A stretch of 64,000 nucleotides of DNA from Pseudochrobactrum asaccharolyticum (GTDB lineage: Bacteria; Pseudomonadota; Alphaproteobacteria; Rhizobiales; Rhizobiaceae): positions 124,001-188,000 of the forward strand of contig NZ_QNRH01000002.1 in the NCBI RefSeq assembly GCF_003314995.1, in the 5' to 3' direction. A model generated the notes under the pieces. It was not told where the DNA came from. It was given only the letters and a program-made list of their open reading frames with translations, and searched no databases. Shown here one piece after another: positions 19,171-27,958 of this stretch (the stretch's first letter is position 1; each line of letters opens with the position of its first letter). The position numbers were made by a program, and so were the translations under genes.

Positions 19171-19961
19171 GCACCACAGTATCCGCATCCAAGCCGGTCG
19201 CGCTGAAAGTTGAAGACCTGCGCAAAAACTTCGGTCAGGTCGAAGTACTGAAAGGTATTTCACTCGAAGCCCGCGAAGGCGAAGTGATTTCCATTCTCGG
19301 TTCTTCCGGTTCCGGCAAATCCACACTGCTGCGCTGCATCAACCTGCTGGAAATTCCGACCTCCGGTAAAGTCACCATTTCCGGTGAAACCATCAAAATG
19401 GCGCAGAATTCCAAGGGCGAAAGCTACCCGACCGACAAAAAACAGGTCTCGCGCATTCGTTCGGAACTCGGCATGGTCTTCCAGAGCTTTAACCTCTGGT
19501 CCCATAAAACCATTCTGGAAAATGTGATCGAAGCACCTATCTATGTACAGGGGCGCAACCGCGCTGAAGTCATTGAAGAGGCCGAAGCATTGCTGGCAAA
19601 AGTTGGTATTGCCGACAAGCGCAACTATTATCCGTCGCATATGTCCGGCGGTCAGCAGCAGCGTGCAGCCATTGCCCGCGCGCTGGCGATGAAGCCAAAG
19701 GTTATGCTGTTTGACGAACCGACTTCCGCGCTTGATCCGGAGCTGGTTGGCGAAGTTCTGCGCGTGATGCGCGGTCTTGCCGAAGAAGGCCGTACCATGC
19801 TCGTCGTAACTCACGAAATGGGCTTTGCCCGCGATGTGTCCAACCGCGTTGTCTTTGTGCATCAGGGTCAGGTTGAAGAAGACGGTGCGCCGTCTGAAGT
19901 CTTCACCAATTCCAAATCAGAGCGTTTCCGCAAATTCATCAGCCACGATAATGCGGCTTAA
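19167..19961 (+). CDS. Polar amino acid ABC ATPase (HisP/OccP type)
   Basis: 264 aa. The start is GTG at 19167, overlapping the permease stop, with AAGGA 8-10 nt upstream. The complete nucleotide-binding domain has Walker [11 protein letters not shown]-loop MVFQSFNLW, signature MSGGQQQR, Walker [13 protein letters not shown] and switch His in VVTHEMGFA. It energises the permease pair encoded just upstream. Transcripts continuing to the binding-protein gene cross a 135-nt gap with a repeat element, so stoichiometry may be set there. Confidence 0.95.
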   Translation: MSTTVSASKPVALKVEDLRKNFGQVEVLKGISLEAREGEVISILGSSGSGKSTLLRCINLLEIPTSGKVTISGETIKMAQNSKGESYPTDKKQVSRIRSELGMVFQSFNLWSHKTILENVIEAPIYVQGRNRAEVIEEAEALLAKVGIADKRNYYPSHMSGGQQQRAAIARALAMKPKVMLFDEPTSALDPELVGEVLRVMRGLAEEGRTMLVVTHEMGFARDVSNRVVFVHQGQVEEDGAPSEVFTNSKSERFRKFISHDNAA

Positions 19962-19963
19962 AA

Positions 19964-20062
19964 GCATTTCCAGCAAAAATGCGAAGCAGTTTTGCGTAGG
20001 ATAGTGCGTAACGACAAAGATACAGAGCGGCTCAAAAGTTCAATCCTGAATGGAGCCGCTCT
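19964..20062. repeat. Rhizobiales-type palindromic intergenic element
   Basis: The element begins with GCATTTCCAGCAAAAATGCG and GTTTTGCGTAGGATAGTGCG, which resemble dispersed intergenic repeats I know from Brucella and Ochrobactrum. It ends in a perfect 10-bp inverted repeat (AGAGCGGCTC at 20024-20033, GAGCCGCTCT at 20053-20062). It lies between the ATPase and binding-protein genes of one operon and could act as a processing or stabilising hairpin. Confidence 0.7.
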
Positions 20063-20097
20063 AAATGAACAAGAATAATTGTAAACAGGGTGCTTCT

Positions 20098-20961
20098 ATG
20101 AAAATCAGCCTCATCACCAAATCGCTTCTTGCTTCTGCAATGCTGCTCGGTGCCGTATCGGCCAGTGTCACTGCACAGGCTGAAGAAAAGAAATGGACCA
20201 AAGTAACCATCGCAACTGAAGGTGCTTACCGTCCGTACAACTTCACCAAAGCTGACGGCACACTCGACGGTTATGAAATCGAGCTGAGCAAATATCTCTG
20301 CGACCACATGAAAGTGGAATGCACGATTGTTGCAACACCGTTCGACAGCATGATCCCTGCGCTGAACGCCGGTAAATTCGATGCGATCATGGCTGGTCTG
20401 ACTGCCACTGCTAAGCGCGAAGAAACCATTGATTTCTCGGTTTCCTACGGCCTGACACCACAGACTTTCGCGACGCTGAAAGACAGCCCGTATGCGAAAC
20501 TGCCACATACCGGTGAAACCGCGTTTCTTGCAAACGACGACGAAGCTACCAAGAAGCTGATCAGCGAATTCGCAACTTCGATCGAAGGCCGCACCGTTGG
20601 CGTACAGACCGCTTCGCTCGGCCTGACACTGCTCAACACCTATTTCAAAGATTCCGCTGATATCCGCGAATATAAAACCACTGAACAGCATGATCTGGAT
20701 CTGAAGTCCGGTCGCGTTGATCTGGTTGTTGCTTCGCTCGCTTATCTCGCCGACGCTGCTAAAAAACCAGGTAACGAAGACATGGTTCTGACCGGTCCTT
20801 ACTTCAAAGGTGGCGTATTGGGTCGTGGTGTTGCTGTAGGTCTGCGTAAGAACGAACCTGAGCTGCAGAAGAAGTTCAGCGAAGCGATTGAAGCTGCAAA
20901 AGCTGACGGCACAATCAAGAAGCTGTCCGAAAAATGGTTCGGTTTCGACGTAACTCCGTAA
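20098..20961 (+). CDS. Periplasmic amino acid/opine-binding protein (SBP family 3)
   Basis: 287 aa from ATG 20098, which has CAGGG 8 nt upstream. The longer frame from 20065 would put 11 residues before the signal peptide (MKISLITKSLLASAMLLGA, cleavage near AQA). Mature features are typical of LAO/His and octopine/nopaline-binding proteins: ATEGAYRPYNFTKADGTLDG, ALNAGKFDAIMAGL, a VGVQTAS hinge and LKSGRVDLVVAS. It serves the permease and ATPase genes just upstream. Its own message is bounded by a repeat hairpin before it and a terminator after it. Confidence 0.93.
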   Translation: MKISLITKSLLASAMLLGAVSASVTAQAEEKKWTKVTIATEGAYRPYNFTKADGTLDGYEIELSKYLCDHMKVECTIVATPFDSMIPALNAGKFDAIMAGLTATAKREETIDFSVSYGLTPQTFATLKDSPYAKLPHTGETAFLANDDEATKKLISEFATSIEGRTVGVQTASLGLTLLNTYFKDSADIREYKTTEQHDLDLKSGRVDLVVASLAYLADAAKKPGNEDMVLTGPYFKGGVLGRGVAVGLRKNEPELQKKFSEAIEAAKADGTIKKLSEKWFGFDVTP

Positions 20962-20987
20962 GTTACTGATAAAATTGAAATAATTAA

Positions 20988-21021
20988 AATGTGGCTGCGA
21001 TTTTCGTGGCCACATTTTTTT
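20988..21021 (+). terminator. Rho-independent terminator of the amino acid ABC operon
   Basis: An 8-bp stem (AATGTGGC / GCCACATT) is followed by a T-run of six, 26 nt after the binding-protein stop. Confidence 0.85.
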
Positions 21022-21047
21022 ATGCCTGTTGTCCGCAAGAAGCCCGC

Positions 21048-21104
21048 TTGACAGATTGTCGCACGTAGATTATCGCAAGAGAATAAACATGAGTCAATGA
21101 GTCA
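21048..21104 (+). promoter_or_regulatory. Promoter and tandem octamer upstream of the TonB-dependent receptor operon
   Basis: TTGACA at 21048 and TATCGC at 21071 are separated by 17 bp, a plausible sigma-70 promoter. Just downstream, ATGAGTCA is repeated head-to-tail at 21089-21096 and 21097-21104, positioned where a repressor (for example an iron regulator) could act. No classical Fur or Irr box was recognised. Confidence 0.4.
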
Positions 21105-21139
21105 TATTAAAACTTCTTTTCAGGCGGGCGGCTTCAGAC

Positions 21140-23446
21140 ATGAACAGACATTCTCCGATAGCAACCGGACTAACGCTTATCTTGCTCAGCACATCCGCTC
21201 TTGCGCTCGCGCAGGCTGCACAGGCGCAGGTGCCGGCCCAGCAGCCAGCAGCGGATAAAAATACGCAGCAGACTGCTCCCCTCACCGAACAACAGCAAAT
21301 TCAGTTAAGGCAGATCACAATTACTGCTGCGCGCACATCCGGCACGGTGCTTGACTTGCCCATGACTGTGAATGTTATTAGCGGTGCTGATCTGGAACGG
21401 CGTGTGGTGCGCGATATTCAGGATATGGTGCGCTATGAGCCGGGTGTCAGCGTTAACCGCCTCACATCCATGACCAATCCTTTTGGTCAGCTTTCCAGCT
21501 TCTCCATCCGTGGTGTCGGCGGCAACCGTGTGCAGATGCTGGTTGACGGTTCGCGTATTCAGGAACAGATCACCGACGGCAGCCGTGATTTTGTTGACCC
21601 GTTCAACATGAAAGCCGTTGAAATCATCCGCGGGCCAAACTCTGTACTTTCCGGTGCCGATGCACTGGGCGGCGTTGTTTCCTTCCGCACTATTGATCCT
21701 GAGGATATCCTCAAGGGCGACAGGGCATGGGGCGGAGAGATCAAGCTCGGCTATGATTCCTATGACAACAGCTTCCGCAAGCAGATTACCGGAGCAGCAC
21801 AGGCCGGTGATTTCAAAGTACTCGGCTCCTTTGGCCATATCGGTTCTTCGGAAATCAAAAACCGCAAGGGCTATGCCGATGGCGCTATCTGGGGTTGTCC
21901 GCGCCAGAATATTCTTGCCTGTAACAAAGCATTTCCGGCAGATACCGATGCCTATAACGGCCTGATGAAACTGCAATGGAACCCGAACAGCGACAATCAG
22001 TTTATGCTGACAGGCGAATGGTTTGACCGCAAAACTTCCATTGATCAGGTTTATGACTCTTCATCTGCAATGATGGGCTATAAATCCAACAGCTGGGATC
22101 GCGAGTTGGAAATGCGCCGCTATCGCATTGCATTAGAACATGACTGGCAGGTCGATGCACCGTGGCTCGATGCAGTAAAATGGAAAGTCTCCTATTCACC
22201 GCAGAAGCGCGATACGCTGAGCAACCAGTTCCGCACCTATTCAAGCCGTAAAGAACAGCGCACTCAGATCCGCAATTACGGCGAAGAATTTATTGAAGCC
22301 GATCTGCAGCTGACCTCCTCCTTCAGCCTTGGTGCAACGGATCACACCCTGATCTATGGTTTTGACGGCGATCTGACCAAGACCACCTATGAAGGCACAG
22401 ATATCACCCGCAATCTGACGACCGGCACCACGACCACCAGCATCAACAAAGGTTTCAACTTCCCCCGTGTTGATACAACACGCGCAGATTTTTACCTGCA
22501 GGATGAGATCAAACTGCTGGATGAGCGTCTGACTATTACACCGGGTTTGCGTCTTGCGACCTATTCGATCGACCCGACCAAAGATGACGACTATGTGTCG
22601 CTGCCGGGTTATGAACCTCATAAGATCGACAAGACCCGCCTGATCAAGCGTCTTAGCGGTACATACAAACTTGATGATACCTATTCGCTCTACGCCTCCT
22701 ATGGTGAAGGCTTTAAAATGCCGACATCACAGCAGCTTTTCGTCTCTTCAGAATCTATCGGCTCCACCGGCATGGTTGAGACTATTCCGAACCCGAACCT
22801 GAAACCGGAATTTGTGCGCAGCTATGAAGCCGGTTTACGTGGTGAACTGGATCGCGGTTATTTCAGCTTCACCGGTTTCTATGCTGATTATAAAGACTTC
22901 ATTCGCGGCTTCCAGCCGGTGCCGGGCACTGCCGAACGCTATACATCGGACAATGTTGACAGTGTGCAGATCTGGGGTTTTGAACTCGGCGGTGAATATG
23001 AGGTTTATGACAATCTCTTTGCCAATGCCGCCCTCTCCTATCAGCGCGGCAATCAGCGGCTCAATGCAGGTTCTGACAAGACTGCCTTTGACGGTGCCGT
23101 TCCGCTCACTGTCGTTACCGGTCTGCGTTATCTGATACCGGAATGGAAACTGGAAACCGAACTGGTCGGCACATTTGCCAAGGGCGTAACCCGCCGCGCT
23201 GATCCGGATGCCTATAAACCAGCCGGTTATGCCGTGTTTGATGTATATGGCAAATGGAAGCCAACCGAGATGATTGATGTCAATTTCGGTGTGCAGAATA
23301 TTTTCGACAAGCGTTATTTCCCGAATACGCTGGCCGGCACTTATCTGAACACTCCTTCATCAAGCAGCGTCGCCAATCAAAACCCGCTGGAAATGCAGGT
23401 CGCTCCGGGGCGCACCTACAAACTCGGCGCGACAATGCGTTTCTGA
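21140..23446 (+). CDS. TonB-dependent outer-membrane receptor, probably for heme
   Basis: 768 aa. The signal peptide is MNRHSPIATGLTLILLSTS, with cleavage near AQA. A Gln-rich linker is followed by a TonB-box-like ITITAART near residue 55. The plug domain contains SFSIRGVGGNRVQMLVDG and VEIIRGPNSVLSGADALGG. The barrel ends in the usual terminal Phe (GATMRF). The NPNL motif of heme receptors is present (near residue 553). The FRAP-like block reads GEGFKMPT, and no His occurs between the two, unlike classical HemR/HmuR. It is first in an operon whose later genes are HemS-like and ChaN-like, which supports heme or another tetrapyrrole as ligand. Confidence 0.88.
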   Translation: MNRHSPIATGLTLILLSTSALALAQAAQAQVPAQQPAADKNTQQTAPLTEQQQIQLRQITITAARTSGTVLDLPMTVNVISGADLERRVVRDIQDMVRYEPGVSVNRLTSMTNPFGQLSSFSIRGVGGNRVQMLVDGSRIQEQITDGSRDFVDPFNMKAVEIIRGPNSVLSGADALGGVVSFRTIDPEDILKGDRAWGGEIKLGYDSYDNSFRKQITGAAQAGDFKVLGSFGHIGSSEIKNRKGYADGAIWGCPRQNILACNKAFPADTDAYNGLMKLQWNPNSDNQFMLTGEWFDRKTSIDQVYDSSSAMMGYKSNSWDRELEMRRYRIALEHDWQVDAPWLDAVKWKVSYSPQKRDTLSNQFRTYSSRKEQRTQIRNYGEEFIEADLQLTSSFSLGATDHTLIYGFDGDLTKTTYEGTDITRNLTTGTTTTSINKGFNFPRVDTTRADFYLQDEIKLLDERLTITPGLRLATYSIDPTKDDDYVSLPGYEPHKIDKTRLIKRLSGTYKLDDTYSLYASYGEGFKMPTSQQLFVSSESIGSTGMVETIPNPNLKPEFVRSYEAGLRGELDRGYFSFTGFYADYKDFIRGFQPVPGTAERYTSDNVDSVQIWGFELGGEYEVYDNLFANAALSYQRGNQRLNAGSDKTAFDGAVPLTVVTGLRYLIPEWKLETELVGTFAKGVTRRADPDAYKPAGYAVFDVYGKWKPTEMIDVNFGVQNIFDKRYFPNTLAGTYLNTPSSSSVANQNPLEMQVAPGRTYKLGATMRF

Positions 23447-23465
23447 GTAGCGGAGACTTCAGATT

Positions 23466-25187
23466 ATGCATGTTCTGCGGCAAATATACCGTCTTGCCCG
23501 CCTGTGTATCGCGGGCAAAGGTGCCAAACTCAGCCTGCTTCTGCTGAGTTTGGTTATCGCTCTCGATCTGGCAGGCGTCTGGTTCTCTATCCGTATGATC
23601 AGCTGGACTGCCGATTTCTACAATGCACTTGAGAAAGTCGATACTGAAACCGTCATTACCCAGATCGGCCTGTTTGCTCTGATTGTCGGCAGTAATTCGC
23701 TGCGCAGCCTGATCGGCAGCTATTATCAAAAAATACTCGAAATTCGCTGGCGTGAAGTGCTGACCGGTAAGGCACTTGATCTGTGGTTCACCAACAAAGC
23801 CTATTGGCACCTGACACAGGGTGAATGCAGTCGGGACGTTGACAATCCGGATCAGCGTATTGCTGATGACTGCAAGCTGTTTGTGCGCGGTTTTCTGAGC
23901 GAAGGTATTGAACTGATCGGCCGTGTTGTCGGCCTGTTTTCCTATCTCGTTTTGCTATGGAGCCTCTCGACCTTTGCACTGAGTTTCACCTTACTGGGTT
24001 TCGACATCACCATTCCGCGCTATATGGTTTGGGCTGTCTTTATCTATGTCGGTCTGTCGACCATGCTGACCTTTGTGCTCGGCAAACCTTTGAAAAAGCT
24101 CTTTGAAGCTCAGCAAAAGCGTGAGGCGGATTTCCGCTACTCATTGGCAAGACTGCGTCAATCCACGGAAGAAATTGCTCTGCTGCGTGGCGAAAATGCA
24201 GAACGCGATCTGCTTGACCGCCGCTTTGAGAATGTTCGAGCCAATTGGCGTAATCTGATTATCCGTGAATTCTGGCTCGGTTGTTTTACCACGCCCTATC
24301 AGTTCACCATTTTGCGCATCCCGTTATTTGTTGCACTGCCGGCCTATCTGGCAAAAAGTGTAACACTTGGCGGATTGATGCAGGTTGCCGGTGCTTTCAG
24401 CAATGTGGCAACAACTCTGTCATGGTTCGTTTTCTATTATAAAAAACTGGCTGATCTCGCCGCCACAGCCGGACGTCTGGATGTCTTCCTCAATGCCGCA
24501 CAGGACGCAGCACAACGTCGTATTGCCATTGAACATTCAGCTGATACGGATGAAATGCTGCATATCAAAGATTTGCACCTGACCACTCCGAATGGCCAGA
24601 CATTGCTGCATCTCGATCAGCTTACCGTCAAAAAAGGGGAGACGGTCTGGCTACGCGCACCGTCCGGTTTTGGCAAGTCAACTTTCTATCGCGCGGTTGC
24701 TGGTTTCTGGCCGCATGGAACAGGCACGATCAGCACCAATTTGCATCATGCGCTGTTTCTGCCGCAAAAACCCTATTTTCCGCAAAACGATCTTTATGCT
24801 GCGGTGAGCTATCCGCATCCGGTGACGGATTTTGACAAGGCTGATTTGCAGCAAGCGATTAAAGATGTCGGCTTGGGTAACAGCTCCGCAATGTCGCTTG
24901 AACAAGAGGCACAAGGCCATCCGCTGATGATCTCCGGTCTGTCCGGCGGCGAGTTACAACGTCTGTCACTTGCCCGTGCATTGATCCAAAAACCGCAATG
25001 GCTGTTTCTTGATGAGGCAACCTCCTCGCTGGATAAACAGGCCGAAGCGCAGTTGCTGCAATTGCTTCGTACCCGTCTGCCGGAGACCGCCATCATCATC
25101 ATTGCGCATTCCGCAATGGAAACCAGCATCAAACCACGCATTATCGATTTGAATATTCTCTCAGTACCTGCCAGTGCGGCAGCCTGA
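23466..25187 (+). CDS. SbmA/YddA-type ABC transporter (fused membrane domain and ATPase)
   Basis: 573 aa. Residues 1-330 are an ABC_membrane_2-type domain (SbmA/BacA/YddA/Rv1819c fold) with about six membrane segments and the family-typical SWTADFYNALEK and VDNPDQRIADD blocks. Residues 360-573 are the ATPase: Walker A APSGFGKST, signature LSGGELQRLSLARAL, Walker B WLFLDEATSSLD and switch IIAHS. Members of this fold import cobalamin, peptides or other bulky ligands. The gene starts 20 nt after the receptor and 25 nt before a HemS-like gene. No BhuTUV-type importer is present, so this protein may carry heme across the inner membrane (inference). Confidence 0.85.
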   Translation: MHVLRQIYRLARLCIAGKGAKLSLLLLSLVIALDLAGVWFSIRMISWTADFYNALEKVDTETVITQIGLFALIVGSNSLRSLIGSYYQKILEIRWREVLTGKALDLWFTNKAYWHLTQGECSRDVDNPDQRIADDCKLFVRGFLSEGIELIGRVVGLFSYLVLLWSLSTFALSFTLLGFDITIPRYMVWAVFIYVGLSTMLTFVLGKPLKKLFEAQQKREADFRYSLARLRQSTEEIALLRGENAERDLLDRRFENVRANWRNLIIREFWLGCFTTPYQFTILRIPLFVALPAYLAKSVTLGGLMQVAGAFSNVATTLSWFVFYYKKLADLAATAGRLDVFLNAAQDAAQRRIAIEHSADTDEMLHIKDLHLTTPNGQTLLHLDQLTVKKGETVWLRAPSGFGKSTFYRAVAGFWPHGTGTISTNLHHALFLPQKPYFPQNDLYAAVSYPHPVTDFDKADLQQAIKDVGLGNSSAMSLEQEAQGHPLMISGLSGGELQRLSLARALIQKPQWLFLDEATSSLDKQAEAQLLQLLRTRLPETAIIIIAHSAMETSIKPRIIDLNILSVPASAAA

Positions 25188-25211
25188 CGGGCAGAACAGG
25201 ACCTATACGCC

Positions 25212-25928
25212 ATGCAAAACCGCCGCGAACAACTCAATATTGACCTTTTCACTCTGCTGCAAAAACTGCCGGACATCGGCAAGCTGATGGTCAATTCCAA
25301 AAATCTTGGCGCCACGCATGAGCGCATCGGCACCGTAGAGCGTGTATATTTTGCTAATGGCCGTATTGCTATCACTGGTGCCGAGCATCACAGCAGCCTT
25401 GATCCGTTTGCCGTTACTCAGATCATTATCGACCGGACCAGCATCATGCGTGATAAATGTTATCCGCGCATTGATATGCTGGATAAGGATGGTGAAGTCG
25501 TCGCCAGTGTAATTCGCTTTGACGGGATTGAACCTTTCGATGCCGCACTGGCAGAATTTGGTGCAGGCACGGCACTCGAAGAGAAGGTCAAAGACGAAAC
25601 AGCAGCGGATCGCAAAGAAATCCGTGAGGATGATGGCGGCTTAAAGCCTTTTAAACAGGCTGAAACTGACAAAGCCGATATTCGTATTGAACTGGATCTG
25701 CCACATTTTCATCAGCAATGGCAGGGTGCTATGCCTGAAATCCGGTCAACGATGGGTTTTATCAATGTGATGGTCAGCGATTTCCACCTCCACCTCAAAG
25801 GCGACAGCGTTGATAGCTGGCAGCAACAGGAAACGCATGAAGGCACAAGCTATGCAGCCTATAATGCGGCACAAAAACCGCTGGGTCTCGTTGTTACCCT
25901 GCTGAAACAGGACGGTGTCGCAGCATGA
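25212..25928 (+). CDS. HemS/HutX-like heme-handling protein
   Basis: 238 aa, cytosolic. The N-terminal part resembles one HemS/ChuX half: DLFTLLQKLPDIGKLMVNSK, then GATHERIGTVERV, where HemS-type proteins have A-x-HE-x-TG around the heme-ligand His. A highly charged segment occupies about residues 115-155 (LEEKVKDETAADRKEIREDD). The C-terminal part contains LDLPHFHQQWQG and SDFHLHLKG. HemS-family proteins bind, traffic or degrade heme. This one is about two thirds the size of full HemS. AGGA precedes the ATG, and the gene overlaps the next by 4 nt (ATGA). The similarity is clear at the N-terminus and weaker later. Confidence 0.65.
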   Translation: MQNRREQLNIDLFTLLQKLPDIGKLMVNSKNLGATHERIGTVERVYFANGRIAITGAEHHSSLDPFAVTQIIIDRTSIMRDKCYPRIDMLDKDGEVVASVIRFDGIEPFDAALAEFGAGTALEEKVKDETAADRKEIREDDGGLKPFKQAETDKADIRIELDLPHFHQQWQGAMPEIRSTMGFINVMVSDFHLHLKGDSVDSWQQQETHEGTSYAAYNAAQKPLGLVVTLLKQDGVAA

Positions 25929-26782
25929 CCAAAAACACTGACACCGTATTTCACCCGCAAACCACATGGCTTGATCCGGCGCAAAAACAACTGACAGATT
26001 ACCCCCAGCTGATGCGGGAACTGTCACAGCAGCAGATTGTGATGCTCGGGGAGTATCACGACCGCTATGATATTCACCGCTGGCAATTACAAGTCTGCAG
26101 CGGCCTGCTCGCACATCGTCAGGATATTGCAGTTGGCTTTGAGATGTTTCCGCGTCGATTACAGCCGGTACTGGATGCATGGATTGCCGGTGAGATGGAT
26201 GAACCGCTGTTTCTGGAAAAAGCCGAATGGGGCACAGTTTGGGGTTTCGACAGCGCGCTTTACATGCCGATTTTCCGGTTCTGCCGCGAGGCGGGTGTAC
26301 CGATGCTCGCACTTAACTGCCACCGACCGCTTGTTACCCGCGTCGGCAAAGAAGGCTGGGATGCCGTGCCTGTTGAAGAACGCGACGGCTTAACGCCTGC
26401 CAAAGATGCGACGATGGCTTATCGGGAATATCTCTTTGCCATAACCAATGGCGGGCCGCCATGGATGAAAGACAAGTCTGCTGCCTCACCGGAGTTTGAC
26501 CGCTTTGTGCGGGCGCAACAGGTCTGGGACAGAGCGTTTGCCTGTAATATCGCCAATGCTCTGTACGATAATAAAGCCGGACTGATTATCGGCATTATCG
26601 GTCAAGGTCATCTCGAATATGGCCACGGCACACCGTTTCAGTTGCGGGATTTAGGCATCGAGAAACAGGCTGTATTGCTGACCTGCGACAAGCCGCTTGA
26701 TGAAGCAAAATTAGTGCAGAATTACGCGAAGGCCGTCTATCGCCTGCCGCAAAATTTCACTCCGGCTCCTTCACAAGCCTGA
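25925..26782 (+). CDS. ChaN-like heme-binding-uptake (PF04187) protein, cytosolic form
   Basis: 285 aa. The ChaN/Tiki-superfamily core is clear: VMLGEYHDRYDIHRWQLQ near residue 40, VGFEMFPRRLQPVLDAW, WGFDSALYMPIF, and near the C-terminus IIGQGHLEYGHGTPFQL. ChaN of Campylobacter is an iron-regulated lipoprotein that binds heme cofacially. This homologue has no signal peptide or lipobox, so it should act in the cytosol next to the HemS-like protein with which it is translationally coupled. It ends the operon. A protease-like role is also possible given the Tiki relationship. Confidence 0.8.
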   Translation: MTKNTDTVFHPQTTWLDPAQKQLTDYPQLMRELSQQQIVMLGEYHDRYDIHRWQLQVCSGLLAHRQDIAVGFEMFPRRLQPVLDAWIAGEMDEPLFLEKAEWGTVWGFDSALYMPIFRFCREAGVPMLALNCHRPLVTRVGKEGWDAVPVEERDGLTPAKDATMAYREYLFAITNGGPPWMKDKSAASPEFDRFVRAQQVWDRAFACNIANALYDNKAGLIIGIIGQGHLEYGHGTPFQLRDLGIEKQAVLLTCDKPLDEAKLVQNYAKAVYRLPQNFTPAPSQA

Positions 26783-26964
26783 GCGAGTGCAGGATGTTGC
26801 AATGCTTTAAGTCTGAACTCCTTGAGACAACGGAATATCATGCATTTGATCACTCTGCAGATCATCGCATAACCGCATGATCTGATCCGCAATACTGATG
26901 ATCCCTGCCCTGTAATATGATTGGACGACAAAGCAATATCGCTATAAAAGCCTTTGTTATTCAG

Positions 26965-27029
26965 TAGAGCGCCGTGTGCCAGACTTGGCACACAAAGGTC
27001 GCTCTAACACTTTAAAATTATGCTCTAAT
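26965..27029. repeat. Nested palindromic repeat, copy 1
   Basis: The first 48 bases match the copy at 48860 except for one loop base. The outer arms are AGAGCG/CGCTCT and the inner arms GTGTGCCA/TGGCACAC. Only the right arm (AATTATGCTCTAA) of the second hairpin seen in copy 2 is kept here. It is located between the ChaN-like gene and the DMT transporter gene. Confidence 0.85.
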
Positions 27030-27055
27030 TATCATCCTGCATATGGATCAGTCAC

Positions 27056-27949
27056 ATGCCTGTTTATGAACTCGCCGCACTCGGAGCCGCGACTTGCTGG
27101 GCGTTCACAGGTATTATTTCCGCTATTCCCGCAGGCCATGTCGGCGCACTGGCTTTTAACCGGGGCAGACAGGTTTTCGTCACCGGATTATTGCTGGTCT
27201 ATGTGTTGATTTCAGGTACATGGCGCGATCTCAGCTGGGACAGTGCTGTGCCGCTGCTGCTCTCCGGCCTGATCGGGATTTTTGTCGGCGACTCTTTGCT
27301 GTTTACCGCTCTGAACCGTCTTGGCCCCCGCCGCTCCGGTATTCTGTTTGCCCTCAATGCGCCGATTGCCGCCGTACTTGGCTGGCTGCTGCTGGATGAA
27401 ACATTATCGCCTATGGGTGTGCTTGGTATTGCCATCACCATTTCCGGTGTTTTGCTGGCCATTCTGTTCGGCAAGCGCCGAGCACAAATCCATGAATGGG
27501 AGAGCATTAAAGGCCCGCTCTGGATTGGTGTCGGGCTGGGGCTGGCAGCAGCGACCGGTCAGGCCATCGGCTCGATCATCGCACGCCCTGTAATGGCCAG
27601 CGGCATTGATCCGGCACTGGCCTCCCTACTGCGTGTGGGTATTGCCGCCTGTTGTCTGACTGTACTGACACAATTGCCGTTTCCGGCACTCAAACCGAAA
27701 AAACCTTTTACGTTAAAGATTGCGTTCCTCACCGCTTTGACCGGCTTTCTCTCGCTGGCACTCGGCATGACTTTGCTGCTCTTTGCACTTTCCGGTGGCA
27801 AAGTTGGTATTGTCTCCACCATCTCAGCCACAACACCGGTGATCATTCTGCCGCTGCTATGGCTGCGCACCGGTGAGCGCCCCGCCAATGGTGCGTGGCT
27901 CGGTGCACTGCTGGTCGTCGCCGGAATGGCGCTGATTATGCTGCGCTGA
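27056..27949 (+). CDS. DMT-superfamily (EamA) transporter
   Basis: 297 aa integral membrane protein with about ten hydrophobic segments in two EamA repeats: residues 5-140 (GDSLLFTALNRLGPRRSGIL and the GWLLLDETLSPMGVLGIAIT signature) and residues 155-297 (SATTPVIILPLLWLRTGE). Such proteins export or exchange metabolites, and the substrate cannot be inferred. It begins 27 nt after a repeat element and is convergent with the FMN reductase gene, leaving only 9 nt between the two ends. Confidence 0.88.
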   Translation: MPVYELAALGAATCWAFTGIISAIPAGHVGALAFNRGRQVFVTGLLLVYVLISGTWRDLSWDSAVPLLLSGLIGIFVGDSLLFTALNRLGPRRSGILFALNAPIAAVLGWLLLDETLSPMGVLGIAITISGVLLAILFGKRRAQIHEWESIKGPLWIGVGLGLAAATGQAIGSIIARPVMASGIDPALASLLRVGIAACCLTVLTQLPFPALKPKKPFTLKIAFLTALTGFLSLALGMTLLLFALSGGKVGIVSTISATTPVIILPLLWLRTGERPANGAWLGALLVVAGMALIMLR

Positions 27950-27958
27950 GTGTAATAC

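Noticed and set aside
20032-21015. Open frame of 327 codons on the minus strand
   Set aside because: It is antisense to the amino acid-binding protein and reads as low-complexity Phe/Arg/Cys-rich sequence. It is a shadow of codon bias.
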